Assembly: GCF_040219635.1 (NCBI RefSeq)
Contig: NZ_JAVJSC010000003.1
Span: 444,501-508,500 of the forward strand
DNA: 64,000 nucleotides
Reading direction: 5' to 3'
From: Pyruvatibacter sp.
GTDB taxonomy: Bacteria > Pseudomonadota > Alphaproteobacteria > CGMCC-115125
In this document: piece by piece, positions 1 through 8,229 of the stretch
Layout of the letters: each line of letters starts with the position of its first letter
How positions within the stretch are numbered: the stretch's first letter is position 1
Notes under the pieces: model-generated
What the model saw: only the letters and a program-made list of their open reading frames with translations
Database searches by the model: none
Told to the model about the DNA's origin: nothing
Position numbers and translations under genes: made by a program

Positions 1-37
1 TTAAGACACACGGCAATGCATCAGCAAACCACTCTGG

Positions 38-58
38 ACCCCGGATCAGGTCCGGGGT
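38..58. repeat. Dispersed-type palindrome (8-5-8)
   Basis: Arms ACCCCGGA and TCCGGGGT flank TCAGG, a perfect dyad just past the stop codon of the permease gene. Sequences of this shape are common scattered intergenic elements in alphaproteobacterial genomes. It may double as a weak terminator for the leftward transcript, but no clear U-run follows. A partial look-alike core (CCGGATCAGGTC) occurs again near 7703. Confidence 0.5.
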
Positions 59-89
59 GACACGGTATTTGGCGCTAACACTGCGACAT

Positions 90-2702
90 CTACTCGGAGC
101 GCAAAATCGGCGCGGCCTTGCGGCTGAGTGCTGACCATGTGCCCACAAGGCCAAAGCCCATGGTGATGACCGTGGCCCCGATAACCGTCACGCCCAGTGT
201 CACCGGCAGGAAAATCCATTCCGCCTGCATCACCTGCGTAATAACCAGATAAGCCGCCAGCGTGCCCGCACTCGCCGCAATCACTGCGGTGCCGAACCCA
301 AGCAGAGCATATTCCAGCGCATACGCCCCCAGCACACGGGCGCGCGTAGCGCCCAACACCTTGAGCACGACCGAGTCATACACCCGGTGCCTGTGACCGG
401 CGGCCATGGCCCCCGCAAGCACCAGAATGCCCGCAATGATGGTGACAATGCTCGTGGCGCGCACCGCCAGCACCAGATCTTCCAGCAACGCTGAAATGGA
501 GCTGATGGCTTCCTTCATGCGGATGGACGTGACGTTGGGAAACGCATCCGTCACCTCGCGCTGCAGCGCCAGTTCGCCTTGTTCTTCCATGGTCACCGTG
601 GACAAAATCGTTTGCGGCGCATTGTCGAGAACGCCGGGCGAAAACACCAAAATGAAATTGATGCCGCCGGTCTGCCATGTCACGTCGCGCAATGATGCAA
701 TTTCAGCGGTGATCTCGCGCCCCAGAACATCAATGGTCAGCGTATCGCCAATGCCGATGCCCCATCCTTCAGCAAGGTCGCGGGTGAACGACACAAGTGG
801 GGGCCCCGTATAATCTTCAGGCCACCACTCGCCTGCGGTTATTTCAGAACCGGCAGGTAGCGCTGCTGAATACGTGAAGCCACGGTCGCCACGCAGCGCC
901 CATCGCGTGTCCGGCGTCGCCTCAACGTCGTTGGCGCTGACCCCGTTCACCGCAGTAATCGGTCCACGGATCATTGCCACCTGATTGACGTTTGTAACGC
1001 CCTGTGTGCGATCCAGAATATCGTTGAAGCCCGCAACCTGACCCTTTTGCAGATCCAGGAAAAAGAACGACGGCGCGCGCTCTGGAAGCTGCGTCGCCAC
1101 CTGCCGGGTAATGTTGCCGTCAATCAGCGAGATCGACACCAGCAGCGTCAGCCCCAGACCAAGCGACAGCACCACGGAAGATGTGGGCGCGCCGGGCCGA
1201 TAAAGGTTGGCAAGCGCAATGCGCAGCGACGGCATTTTGGGCCGCCCGACTTTTTTCGCCGCCCACATCAACGCTTCCGCCGTCAGCAGCAGCACACCAA
1301 AACTCAGCGCCGTGCCGACCAGAAACCACACCGCAAACATGCGCTGATAGTCTTCGGTCAGCGCAACAGCCAGTACCGCCAGCATGGCCAGCGCGCCCAG
1401 CGTCAGCACCACATAGAACGGGCGCGGCCAACGGCTGGCGGGCGCAACAATATCGCGGAACAAACCAGCAGCGGGAATATCGCGCGCCCGCGCCAAAGGC
1501 CACACGGCAAACGCAATGGCTGTGACGATGCCGTAAACGGCCGCGAGCACCAGCGGCCCCCAATGGACGGCAAACTCAGTGGGCACCGGCAGCAACTCAG
1601 CCAGCGACGCCTGCGCAATCATCGGCACCACGGCTCCGATCGCCAGACCGAACGCCACCCCCACCAGCGCAATCGCCATGACTTGCAAAAAATAAATCTG
1701 GAAAATCAGCCCGCCCGGTGCACCCAGACATTTGAAGGTCGCAATGACTTCGCGTTTCTTGTCGATGTAGCTCTTGATCGCATTGCCCACGCCAACACCG
1801 CCGACAATGAGCGCTGTCAGGCCAACGAGCGTCAAAAACAAAGCAACCTGCCCCACCGTGCGGCGAATGCCCGGTGCCGAGTTGGAACGATCACGAATGC
1901 GCCAACCTGACTCAGGCAGTGCGGCTTTTGTGTCCTCCACAAACTGCACCACCGCTTCGTTGGTTTGTTCGCCCGGCGGCAACCGCAACCGGTATTCGTA
2001 GTCCACCAGACTGCCGACGGTCACAAGGCCGGTTTCAGCCAGTGCCTCGTCTGAAATCATCACGCGGGGACCAAGCGCAAAGCCACCAGCCACACGGTCA
2101 GGCTCGTTGTCGATAGCAGAGCGGATAACAAACGTCTGTGTACCGACGGTCAGTTCATCACCGGCCTCAAGCTCCAGGCGCTCAAGCAGTACCGGCTCAA
2201 CCACCGCGCCAAACGCGCCATCAGGACCACGCGCCAGCGCCTCATCCAGTGACTGCCCGGTGGCGAGTGTCACCTCGCCATAGAGCGGATAGGCATCATC
2301 CACCGCCTTTAGCTCAACCAGCGTGCGCTGCGTGTTTTTGACGGCCCGCCCCATGGCGCGCATGTCTGCGGTTTTGGAGAGCGCACCGCCGCGCGCCACA
2401 ACAGCATCAAGCCATGCGCGTTCTTCTGCGTTGGTCTGGCGGTGCACAATCTCAAAGCCGACGTCCCCGCCCAGAATTGTCTGGCCTTCCTCGGCAAGCC
2501 CGCGCATCAGCGCCGACGACACCGAACCGACCGACGCAATAGCCGCAACGCCCAGCGTCAGACACGCCAGAAAAATCCGAAAACCCTTGAGGCCCGCGCG
2601 CAACTCGCGCGAGGCAATCCGCAGGGGCAGCGGCAACCTGCTGGGCGATGGTCCCGCTGCGGAGCGTGCAAGTGTTGATCGGGTTTCAGCAAGCTCGCTC
2701 AC
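90..2702 (-). CDS. ABC exporter permease, FtsX/YbbP family
   Basis: This 870-residue integral membrane protein is the permease half of an FtsX/MacB-type ABC system resembling E. coli YbbP. A first membrane segment lies near residues 42-65, followed by a large extracytoplasmic domain (to about 285). Next come a block of about six hydrophobic segments (about 285-530), a second extracytoplasmic domain, and three final segments (about 745-860), giving two FtsX-like domains. Its start overlaps the stop of the ATPase gene by 4 bp, so the two are translationally coupled. Together with the divergent arylesterase gene this reproduces the tesA-ybbA-ybbP neighbourhood. The substrate is unknown; relatives are suspected of moving lipids or lipoproteins or of mechanotransmission. 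Family confidence is high, substrate unknown. Confidence 0.93.
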   Translation of the reverse strand: MSELAETRSTLARSAAGPSPSRLPLPLRIASRELRAGLKGFRIFLACLTLGVAAIASVGSVSSALMRGLAEEGQTILGGDVGFEIVHRQTNAEERAWLDAVVARGGALSKTADMRAMGRAVKNTQRTLVELKAVDDAYPLYGEVTLATGQSLDEALARGPDGAFGAVVEPVLLERLELEAGDELTVGTQTFVIRSAIDNEPDRVAGGFALGPRVMISDEALAETGLVTVGSLVDYEYRLRLPPGEQTNEAVVQFVEDTKAALPESGWRIRDRSNSAPGIRRTVGQVALFLTLVGLTALIVGGVGVGNAIKSYIDKKREVIATFKCLGAPGGLIFQIYFLQVMAIALVGVAFGLAIGAVVPMIAQASLAELLPVPTEFAVHWGPLVLAAVYGIVTAIAFAVWPLARARDIPAAGLFRDIVAPASRWPRPFYVVLTLGALAMLAVLAVALTEDYQRMFAVWFLVGTALSFGVLLLTAEALMWAAKKVGRPKMPSLRIALANLYRPGAPTSSVVLSLGLGLTLLVSISLIDGNITRQVATQLPERAPSFFFLDLQKGQVAGFNDILDRTQGVTNVNQVAMIRGPITAVNGVSANDVEATPDTRWALRGDRGFTYSAALPAGSEITAGEWWPEDYTGPPLVSFTRDLAEGWGIGIGDTLTIDVLGREITAEIASLRDVTWQTGGINFILVFSPGVLDNAPQTILSTVTMEEQGELALQREVTDAFPNVTSIRMKEAISSISALLEDLVLAVRATSIVTIIAGILVLAGAMAAGHRHRVYDSVVLKVLGATRARVLGAYALEYALLGFGTAVIAASAGTLAAYLVITQVMQAEWIFLPVTLGVTVIGATVITMGFGLVGTWSALSRKAAPILRSE

Positions 2703-3448
2703 TGGGCGGCCCCTGCAAGCAGCTCAGTTTTGTCACGCGTGCCTTTGGTGGTTTTTTCCACCAGCCCGTCGCGCAGATGCACCACGTCGTCGCACAGTTC
2801 AGCCAGATGCATGTCGTGGGTAATCAGCACCAGCGTGGTGTCGCGCCGCGAATGCAGGTCAAACATCAAATCAATGATCGCATCACCCGTTGTACCATCC
2901 AGATTACCGGTGGGTTCGTCCGCCAGCAAAATGGCCGGATCCGGTGCTACGGCACGCGCCAGCGCCACGCGCTGCTGTTCGCCGCCGGACAACTGACCGG
3001 GATAATGGTCAAGCCGGTGCGCAAGGCCCACCGCCTTCAATTCTTCCGCCGCCACATCAAACGCATCCGCACGCCCGGCAAACTCAAGCGGAATGGCAAC
3101 ATTTTCCAGCGCCGTCATGGTCGGTACCAGATGGAAAGACTGAAACACGATACCTACGTTGTCGCGTCGAAACAGCGCCAGTTGGTCCTCGTTCATCTGT
3201 GTCAGTTCACGATTGGCCACTTTGATGCTGCCCGACGTCGGCTTTTCCAGCCCCGCCAGCACCATCAACAGCGTGGATTTGCCCGAACCCGACGGCCCCA
3301 CAAGGCCCGCAGCCTTGCCTTGTGATACATCAAGGCCGATGCCACGTAGAATGTGAACCGGGCCTGCGGTGCTCGGCAGCGTAAGATGAACGTCGCTCAA
3401 CGATATGATCGGATCAGATATGGACTTGCCTGCAGGTGCTTGGGTCAC
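2699..3448 (-). CDS. ABC transporter ATP-binding protein, YbbA/LolD-like
   Basis: This is the cytoplasmic ATPase that pairs with the downstream permease. Using the GTG at 3448 the protein is 249 residues. Walker A is GPSGSGKST (51-59), the signature is LSGGE (153-157), Walker B is ILLADEPT (173-180) and the switch His is 211. The open frame extends upstream to 3544, but that stretch has no family homology and would run into the divergent promoter region. The GTG has GGAAG six bases ahead, which decides the start. The ADEPTGNLD stretch is typical of LolD/MacB/YbbA ATPases. The 4-bp overlap with the permease gene supports one transcript. Confidence 0.93.
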   Translation of the reverse strand: MTQAPAGKSISDPIISLSDVHLTLPSTAGPVHILRGIGLDVSQGKAAGLVGPSGSGKSTLLMVLAGLEKPTSGSIKVANRELTQMNEDQLALFRRDNVGIVFQSFHLVPTMTALENVAIPLEFAGRADAFDVAAEELKAVGLAHRLDHYPGQLSGGEQQRVALARAVAPDPAILLADEPTGNLDGTTGDAIIDLMFDLHSRRDTTLVLITHDMHLAELCDDVVHLRDGLVEKTTKGTRDKTELLAGAAQ

Positions 3449-3548
3449 AAAAAACTTCCGGATATTTGGCCAGTCGTGGGGTGAGCCCGCGAGCGACAGG
3501 ACGATGAGTGGCACTGCATATGGCAGTTCGCCCCCTCGATACAACCAT
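3449..3548. promoter_or_regulatory. Divergent promoter region (ABC pair / arylesterase)
   Basis: About 100 bp separate the GTG of the ATPase gene and the ATG of the arylesterase gene, which point away from each other. Both promoters must lie here or overlap the coding ends. I see no convincing -35/-10 pair or long dyad. Confidence 0.35.
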
Positions 3549-4268
3549 ATGACTAACGGTCAGGCAGCGGTGAAACCGTCGGCCCTTGCCTCGCAAACCC
3601 CGCGTTTCATTGTCTTTTCTACGCTGCTCACCGCCCTGTGGATCATCAGCATGGGCCTGATCAGCCCGGCTGGAGCCGAAGAAACCGCCGCGCCGGAACC
3701 CATAAAGGTGGTGGCCCTGGGCACCAGCCTCACCGCCGGATATGGCCTCGAACAGACGCAGGGCTTTGTACCGCAATTGCAAAAAGCGCTGGAAGACCAA
3801 GGGCTTAACGCCATCGTGGAGAATGCAGGCGTTTCCGGCGACACGTCTGCCGGTGGCCTCGCCCGCCTCGACTGGTCGCTGAACGAGGATGTGGACGCAG
3901 TCATTGTCGAGCTTGGCTCCAACGACGCCCTACGTGGCTTTGAGCCCCAACAAACCCGCGAGAACCTGACAGCCATACTCGAAGCCCTCACAGCGCGCGG
4001 CCTGCCAGTGCTGCTGACAGGCATGTTGGCACCGCCTAATCTGGGCGAGGAATATGGTGAGGAGTTTGCCTCGATCTATCCAGACCTTGCAGCGCAGTAC
4101 GGCGTGTTGTTTTATCCGTTCTTTCTTGAAGGGGTGGCCGCCGAAGCGTCGCTCAATCAGGCAGACGGCATTCACCCCAATGCTGAGGGTGTGCAGGTGA
4201 TTGTGGAGGCAATCACGCCTTATGCCGTGCAGCTTGTGGAGCACGCCCGCAACGATACGCCGTCCTGA
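3549..4268 (+). CDS. tesA: Arylesterase / lysophospholipase, SGNH (TesA) family
   Basis: This SGNH-fold esterase is probably exported. From the ATG at 3549 it has 239 residues, with a hydrophobic stretch at about 19-42 that can act as signal peptide or anchor. All SGNH blocks are visible: GTSLTAGYG (block I, nucleophile Ser), GVSGDTSAGG (block II), LGSNDALRG (block III) and DGIHPNAEG (block V, catalytic Asp and His). The frame opens at 3405, but the extra residues overlap the divergent ATPase start and lack family similarity. The family hydrolyses short acyl and aryl esters and lysophospholipids, and is classically adjacent to the YbbA/YbbP transporter genes, as here. Confidence 0.92.
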   Translation: MTNGQAAVKPSALASQTPRFIVFSTLLTALWIISMGLISPAGAEETAAPEPIKVVALGTSLTAGYGLEQTQGFVPQLQKALEDQGLNAIVENAGVSGDTSAGGLARLDWSLNEDVDAVIVELGSNDALRGFEPQQTRENLTAILEALTARGLPVLLTGMLAPPNLGEEYGEEFASIYPDLAAQYGVLFYPFFLEGVAAEASLNQADGIHPNAEGVQVIVEAITPYAVQLVEHARNDTPS

Positions 4269-4374
4269 ACATTCCCGCCAACGCGCGCTCCAGGTAAGGG
4301 GACACGGAGCAGCGCGCTTACCCGCATTCACACACACATTTGCAATTTGACGATCGCGCTAAAGGAAGCAGTAC

Positions 4375-5421
4375 ATGGCTATGGACTATCGCCCGCTGGG
4401 AACAACCGACCTCAAGGTGTCATCAATCTGCCTGGGCACCATGACCTGGGGTGAACAGAACACTGAAGCGCAAGGCCATGAACAAATGGACTATGCGCTG
4501 GAGCGCGGCATCAATTTTTTCGACACCGCTGAAATGTATGCGGTGCCGCCCAAGCCTGAAACCCAGGGCTCGACGGAAACCATCATCGGCACCTGGTTCA
4601 AGGCCCGCGGCAACCGCGACAAGGTCATTCTGGCTACCAAGGTGGCAGGCCGTGCCCCGTTCCACTGGCTGCGCGACAAGCACGAGCAGACCGACCACAC
4701 CGCTGAGCAGATTGAGGAAGCTGTCAACAAGAGCCTGAAACGTCTGCAGACAGACTATATCGACCTCTATCAACTGCACTGGCCTGACCGCCCCATCAAC
4801 CTGTTCGGCGGCCTTGGCTACACCCACATCGACAAGGCCGGCACGCCGCTGGACGACATTCTGGAAACACTCGGCAAGCTGGTTAAGGCCGGCAAGGTGC
4901 GCCACGTGGGCCTCTCCAACGAAACGCCTTGGGGCACCATGAAGTTTCTTCAGTATGCAGAAGAACGCAACCTGCCGCGGATGCAGTCCATTCAAAATGC
5001 CTACAACCTTCTGAACCGCACGTTTGAGCAGGGCGGCTCTGAAATTGCCCACCGCGAAAAAGTAGGTCTGCTGGCCTATTCGCCACTGGCGCAGGGCTAC
5101 CTCTCCGGCAAATACCGCAACGGTGCCAACCCCAAGGGCTCCCGCCGCGAACTGTTCAACCGCCTGCAGCGCTACGAAACGCCTGCTGCTGATCGCGCCA
5201 TGGAAAGCTATTTCAAAATCGCCGAAAAGCACGGCATCGACCCGTCGCAGATGGCCCTGCAATACGTGACGCTCAAGCCGTTTGTGACGTCCAACATCAT
5301 TGGCGCCACCACCATGGAGCAACTCAAGACCGACATCGACAGCGTGGACCTCACCATGAGTGACGAGCTGCTGGCCGAGATCGAAGCCGCACACCTGGAG
5401 CAGCCCAACCCCTGCCCGTAA
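4375..5421 (+). CDS. Aldo/keto reductase, Tas-like
   Basis: This 348-residue NADP(H)-dependent aldo/keto reductase is closest by eye to the E. coli Tas subgroup. The catalytic tetrad is present: Asp50, Tyr55, Lys89 and His135 (in DTAEMY, ATKV and LHWPD). The C-terminal cofactor-binding region carries the expected NIIGATT motif. The start ATG is preceded by AAAGGAAG. The gene stands alone, with a 100-bp gap from tesA and a palindromic repeat downstream. The physiological substrate cannot be read from sequence. Confidence 0.92.
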   Translation: MAMDYRPLGTTDLKVSSICLGTMTWGEQNTEAQGHEQMDYALERGINFFDTAEMYAVPPKPETQGSTETIIGTWFKARGNRDKVILATKVAGRAPFHWLRDKHEQTDHTAEQIEEAVNKSLKRLQTDYIDLYQLHWPDRPINLFGGLGYTHIDKAGTPLDDILETLGKLVKAGKVRHVGLSNETPWGTMKFLQYAEERNLPRMQSIQNAYNLLNRTFEQGGSEIAHREKVGLLAYSPLAQGYLSGKYRNGANPKGSRRELFNRLQRYETPAADRAMESYFKIAEKHGIDPSQMALQYVTLKPFVTSNIIGATTMEQLKTDIDSVDLTMSDELLAEIEAAHLEQPNPCP

Positions 5422-5469
5422 CGGCACACTTTAAGGCGGCCGGAACGCCAGGGTTGCAGTCCGGCCGCC

Positions 5470-5548
5470 CTGGGCCCCGCGGTCAAGCCGCGGGGAGGCA
5501 AGGGTTCTTTTGTTCTGTGCTTCCCCGCGGCTCGACCGCGGGGCCCAG
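5470..5548. repeat. Nested inverted repeat of two GC-rich palindromes
   Basis: Two 30-bp arms (5470-5500 and 5519-5548) are near-perfect reverse complements of each other. Each arm is itself a palindrome, built as CCCCGCGG-TCAAG/CTCGA-CCGCGGGG. The whole element can form either two hairpins or one long stem. It sits between two co-directional genes and resembles dispersed REP-like intergenic elements. It could also insulate transcription, but no U-run follows. Confidence 0.75.
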
Positions 5549-5635
5549 AGCCACACACTCCCACCTTCAAGAACCCTTAGCCGAAGAACCCAAGGTGCCC
5601 TTCCGACAGAACAGCGATTGGGGTAAGCCTGCACG

Positions 5636-6175
5636 ATGATCCGACTGTTCGCTGCCATCGCCATTCCCCATGCTACCAGCGTTGACCTTGCGATGCTGGC
5701 GGGCGGTGTGCCCGGCGCGCGGTGGGTGCCTGTTGAAAACATGCACATCACGTTGCGCTTCATCGGCGACGTGAACCCGCACATGGCCGAAGACGTGGCG
5801 TCGGCCATGTCGGCAATCTCAGCAAAACCCTTCGACATCACCCTCAACGGCATGGGCCAGTTCGGCGGCGAGCAGCCTCACTCGATCTTTGCCGCCGTCG
5901 CCCCCAACGAGCGTCTTGTCGCCCTTCACAAAAAGATAGACCGCGCCTGCCAGCAAATCGGCCTTGCGCCCGACACACGAAAATTCACACCGCACGTCAC
6001 GCTGGCCCGCATGCGCTACGCGCCGCTACCAAAAGTGCAGGAGTTTGTGCAAACCCACAGCCTCTACCGCGCCAACCCGTTTACGGTGGACAGCTTCGGT
6101 CTGTATTCAAGCGAGCTGAGCCACACAGGCTCGATCTATCATCTCGAACAAAGCTATCGGCTGATCGCGGGCTAG
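5636..6175 (+). CDS. thpR: RNA 2',3'-cyclic phosphodiesterase
   Basis: This 179-residue member of the 2H phosphoesterase family (LigT/ThpR) hydrolyses 2',3'-cyclic phosphates to 2'-phosphates in RNA. Both HxTx motifs are present: HITL at 37-40 and HVTL at 120-123, about 80 residues apart as expected. It begins MIRLFAAI, typical of the family. The length is normal. It stops 6 bp before the stop of the convergent zincin gene. Confidence 0.92.
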   Translation: MIRLFAAIAIPHATSVDLAMLAGGVPGARWVPVENMHITLRFIGDVNPHMAEDVASAMSAISAKPFDITLNGMGQFGGEQPHSIFAAVAPNERLVALHKKIDRACQQIGLAPDTRKFTPHVTLARMRYAPLPKVQEFVQTHSLYRANPFTVDSFGLYSSELSHTGSIYHLEQSYRLIAG

Positions 6176-6180
6176 TCCCA

Positions 6181-6597
6181 TCACACAGAGTCGGCGGTCT
6201 CTTCCAGCATGTGCATGTCGTCGTCTGACAGGCCCATATGATGCCCAAGCTCATGCACCAGAACATGGCGCACAAGATGCCCCAGCGTCTCGTCATATTC
6301 GGCCCAGTAGTCCAGCATCGCGCGGCGATACAAAAACACCATCGTCACATCACCCCCCATGTCGCCGGTGGCACGGTAAGGCGACATGCCGCCCACATAC
6401 AGCCCCATCAGGTCGAACGGGCTTTCAAGCTCCATGTCGCGCATCACGTCCGCATCGGGAAAATCCTCAACGCGGATCACCACGTCACTGCACAGCGAGC
6501 GAAACGTGTCGGGCAGCGCCTCAAAGGCTTCACGCGCCAACATCGTTATGTCGTCAAGGCCCGGTGCGCGCGCCTGTGTCCAGTCAGGTGTGGTCAT
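6181..6597 (-). CDS. Minimal zincin-type metallopeptidase
   Basis: This 138-residue cytoplasmic protein carries HELGHHMGLSDDD. The HExxH zinc motif lies at 115-119, with Gly and Asp in the third-ligand position of the extended HExxHxxGxxD motif. It fits the small 'possible zincin' family (PF06262-like). The ATG at 6597 is chosen because the longer frame (to 6909) would cover the divergent pterin dehydratase gene, and its extra residues look like antisense sequence. No signal peptide is seen. Substrates of this family are not established. Confidence 0.88.
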   Translation of the reverse strand: MTTPDWTQARAPGLDDITMLAREAFEALPDTFRSLCSDVVIRVEDFPDADVMRDMELESPFDLMGLYVGGMSPYRATGDMGGDVTMVFLYRRAMLDYWAEYDETLGHLVRHVLVHELGHHMGLSDDDMHMLEETADSV

Positions 6598-6684
6598 GCC
6601 GCAATCATGGCCGGGGTTGATCCTGACGCCAAGCGGGTCAAATGTCACAAGCAACCCATCAAGCCCCCAGACAGGAGACCCGCC

Positions 6685-6975
6685 ATGACCGCAAAACTGA
6701 CCGGCGACGCCCGCACCAAAGCCCTTGCCACACTCACCGGCTGGAGCGAAGTGGACGACCGCGACGCCATCCGCCGGGAGTTCCGGTTCAAGGACTTCAG
6801 CGAGGCCTTCGCCTTCATGGCCCGTGCTGCCCTCAAGGCAGAAGCCATGGACCACCATCCCGAATGGTTCAATGTCTATAACAAGGTGGATGTGACGCTC
6901 ACCACGCATGATGCGGACGGACTGAGCGACAAAGACATTGAGCTGGCAAAAGCAATGGAGCGCTTCGCGGCCTGA
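6685..6975 (+). CDS. phhB: 4a-hydroxytetrahydrobiopterin (pterin-4a-carbinolamine) dehydratase
   Basis: This 96-residue protein has the DHHPEW and NVYNKVDVTLTTHD motifs of PCD/DCoH enzymes. His57, His58 and His75 are in the expected active-site positions. It dehydrates the carbinolamine formed by pterin-dependent hydroxylases, or repairs molybdopterin-related pterins. No aromatic amino acid hydroxylase gene is in this window, so its role here is open. The start ATG follows AGGAGACCCGCC. The gene is divergent from the zincin gene. Confidence 0.93.
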   Translation: MTAKLTGDARTKALATLTGWSEVDDRDAIRREFRFKDFSEAFAFMARAALKAEAMDHHPEWFNVYNKVDVTLTTHDADGLSDKDIELAKAMERFAA

Positions 6976-7095
6976 TTAGCTGCGTCACCGGCCAAATTGT
7001 CAGCGCGGGTATTTGCCCTTCAAGTGCAGCCCGCACCGGAGTACGATCCCCCGCTTAGGCAAAAGTCCGCACGGGGTACTGGGGGAGAATGGCAC

Positions 7096-7662
7096 TTGGC
7101 AAAGGGCGACGGCGACAAGAAGAAAACCGCAAAAGGCTCCAAAAAGCTGGTGAAGGCCGCGTCCCCCGCCAAAAATATGGGCCGTCGCGATCTGTCGCTG
7201 GCCGTAATGAACAGCGTGCCGTGGCTGTATTTCCGTTTGCAGGCGCAAAGCCAGAATCTGGGCACCGAGAACGCCCAGCGCGGCGGCGCATGGGGCATCC
7301 TGAACTCGGTCATCACCCAGGGGCCCCAAACAGTGCCGCAGCTTGCCCGCGCACGGCCCGTCTCGCGCCAGCACATTCAAAAGCTGGCCAACGAAATGGC
7401 GGCCGACGGACTTATCCAGTTTGTCGCCAACCCCGCCCATCGCCGCTCGCAGCTTATCGAGGCAACCCCTAAGGGGCTGGACGCCTATGCCCGCATGAAC
7501 GCAAGTCTGGGCGAACTAGCCGACGCACTGGGCAAGGATTTTTCAAAGGAAGAACTTTTTGTGGCGGCCAGCGTGATTGAACGTATGCGCGCAAAGCTGG
7601 CAGACACCCAGGGCGGCGGTGGCGCCCCCGGTGCTTTGCCGCTTCCCCTCGCTGCGGAGTAA
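7096..7662 (+). CDS. MarR-family transcriptional regulator
   Basis: This winged-helix regulator has its helix-turn-helix at VPQLARARPVSRQHIQKL and the wing near FVANPAHRRSQLIEATPKG. The frame opens at 6997 with a TTG, but the TTG at 7096 has GGGGGA nine bases upstream, giving 188 residues. An internal ATG (in NMGRRDL) is also possible, so the start is uncertain. The N-terminus is Lys-rich (GDGDKKKTAKGSKK) and not part of the MarR fold. The C-terminus ends in a Gly/Pro/Ala tail. The target is unknown; neighbours are phhB upstream and a convergent VOC gene. Confidence 0.83.
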   Translation: MAKGDGDKKKTAKGSKKLVKAASPAKNMGRRDLSLAVMNSVPWLYFRLQAQSQNLGTENAQRGGAWGILNSVITQGPQTVPQLARARPVSRQHIQKLANEMAADGLIQFVANPAHRRSQLIEATPKGLDAYARMNASLGELADALGKDFSKEELFVAASVIERMRAKLADTQGGGGAPGALPLPLAAE

Positions 7663-7666
7663 GCAG

Positions 7667-7698
7667 CAAAAAGGCCGCCCCGTGAGGAGCGGCCTTTT
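7667..7698 (+). terminator. Bidirectional intrinsic terminator
   Basis: The stem AAAAGGCCGC / GCGGCCTTTT around CCCGTGAGGA starts 5 bp after the MarR-family stop. The A-run on one side and T-run on the other let it serve both the rightward regulator and the leftward VOC gene. Confidence 0.85.
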
Positions 7699-7719
7699 CA
7701 TTCCGGATCAGGTCTGAGC

Positions 7720-8088
7720 CTAGCCCATGTGGAATGCGCAGATCTTGTTGCCGTCGAGATCACGGAAATAGGCACCGTAAAAACCGTTGCCCCGATCACC
7801 CGGCGCGCCTTCGTCCGCACTGCCCAATGACAGTGCTTTGGCGTGCATGGCATCAACGGCATCGCGGCTGCCCGCAGCCAGCGCCAACATGCTGCCGTTA
7901 CCGATAGTTGCAGCCTTGCCGTCATGCGGCTTTGTGACCATCACCATGGCCCCGGCACCACCGCCATATATGCGCATACGGCCTTCGTCTTCCATCAGGG
8001 TCTTGCCGCCAATGTCTGCGAGCAGCGCGTCGTAATAGGCAAGCGCCTTTGGCAAATCATTGGTGCCGACAGATGCGTATCCAAGCAT
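7720..8088 (-). CDS. VOC-family (glyoxalase-fold) protein
   Basis: This 122-residue vicinal-oxygen-chelate fold protein begins MLGYASVGTNDL and ends GNGFYGAYFRDLDGNKICAFHMG, the usual C-terminal metal-ligand module of glyoxalase/bleomycin-resistance-like proteins. The ATG at 8088 has a strong GGGAGGA seven bases ahead, so the longer frame to 8133 is rejected. It stands alone between two terminators. The family includes dioxygenases, lyases and resistance proteins, and substrate cannot be assigned. Confidence 0.85.
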   Translation of the reverse strand: MLGYASVGTNDLPKALAYYDALLADIGGKTLMEDEGRMRIYGGGAGAMVMVTKPHDGKAATIGNGSMLALAAGSRDAVDAMHAKALSLGSADEGAPGDRGNGFYGAYFRDLDGNKICAFHMG

Positions 8089-8170
8089 GAGTATATCCTC
8101 CCGAAAAGTGTTGTGCGGTGTATGTAGGGGCAAACGCTGCGCGATGCACTTACGTTTTTAGTAGGGCCAA

Positions 8171-8207
8171 AACAAAAAGGGCCGCCCGGAATGTCCGGAC
8201 GACCCTT
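8171..8207 (-). terminator. Intrinsic terminator for the SDR gene
   Basis: On the minus strand a 14-bp stem (AAGGGTCGTCCGGA pairing with TCCGGGCGGCCCTT, using two G-U pairs) with a 3-nt loop is followed by TTTTTG. It lies 23 bp after the SDR stop. This is one of the clearest terminators in the window. Confidence 0.9.
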
Positions 8208-8229
8208 GCATGTGGAACAGCCGTGCGGC

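Noticed and set aside
38..58. Palindrome as an attachment or recombination site
   Set aside because: No partner copy with flanking direct repeats nearby; it matches a common dispersed intergenic palindrome.
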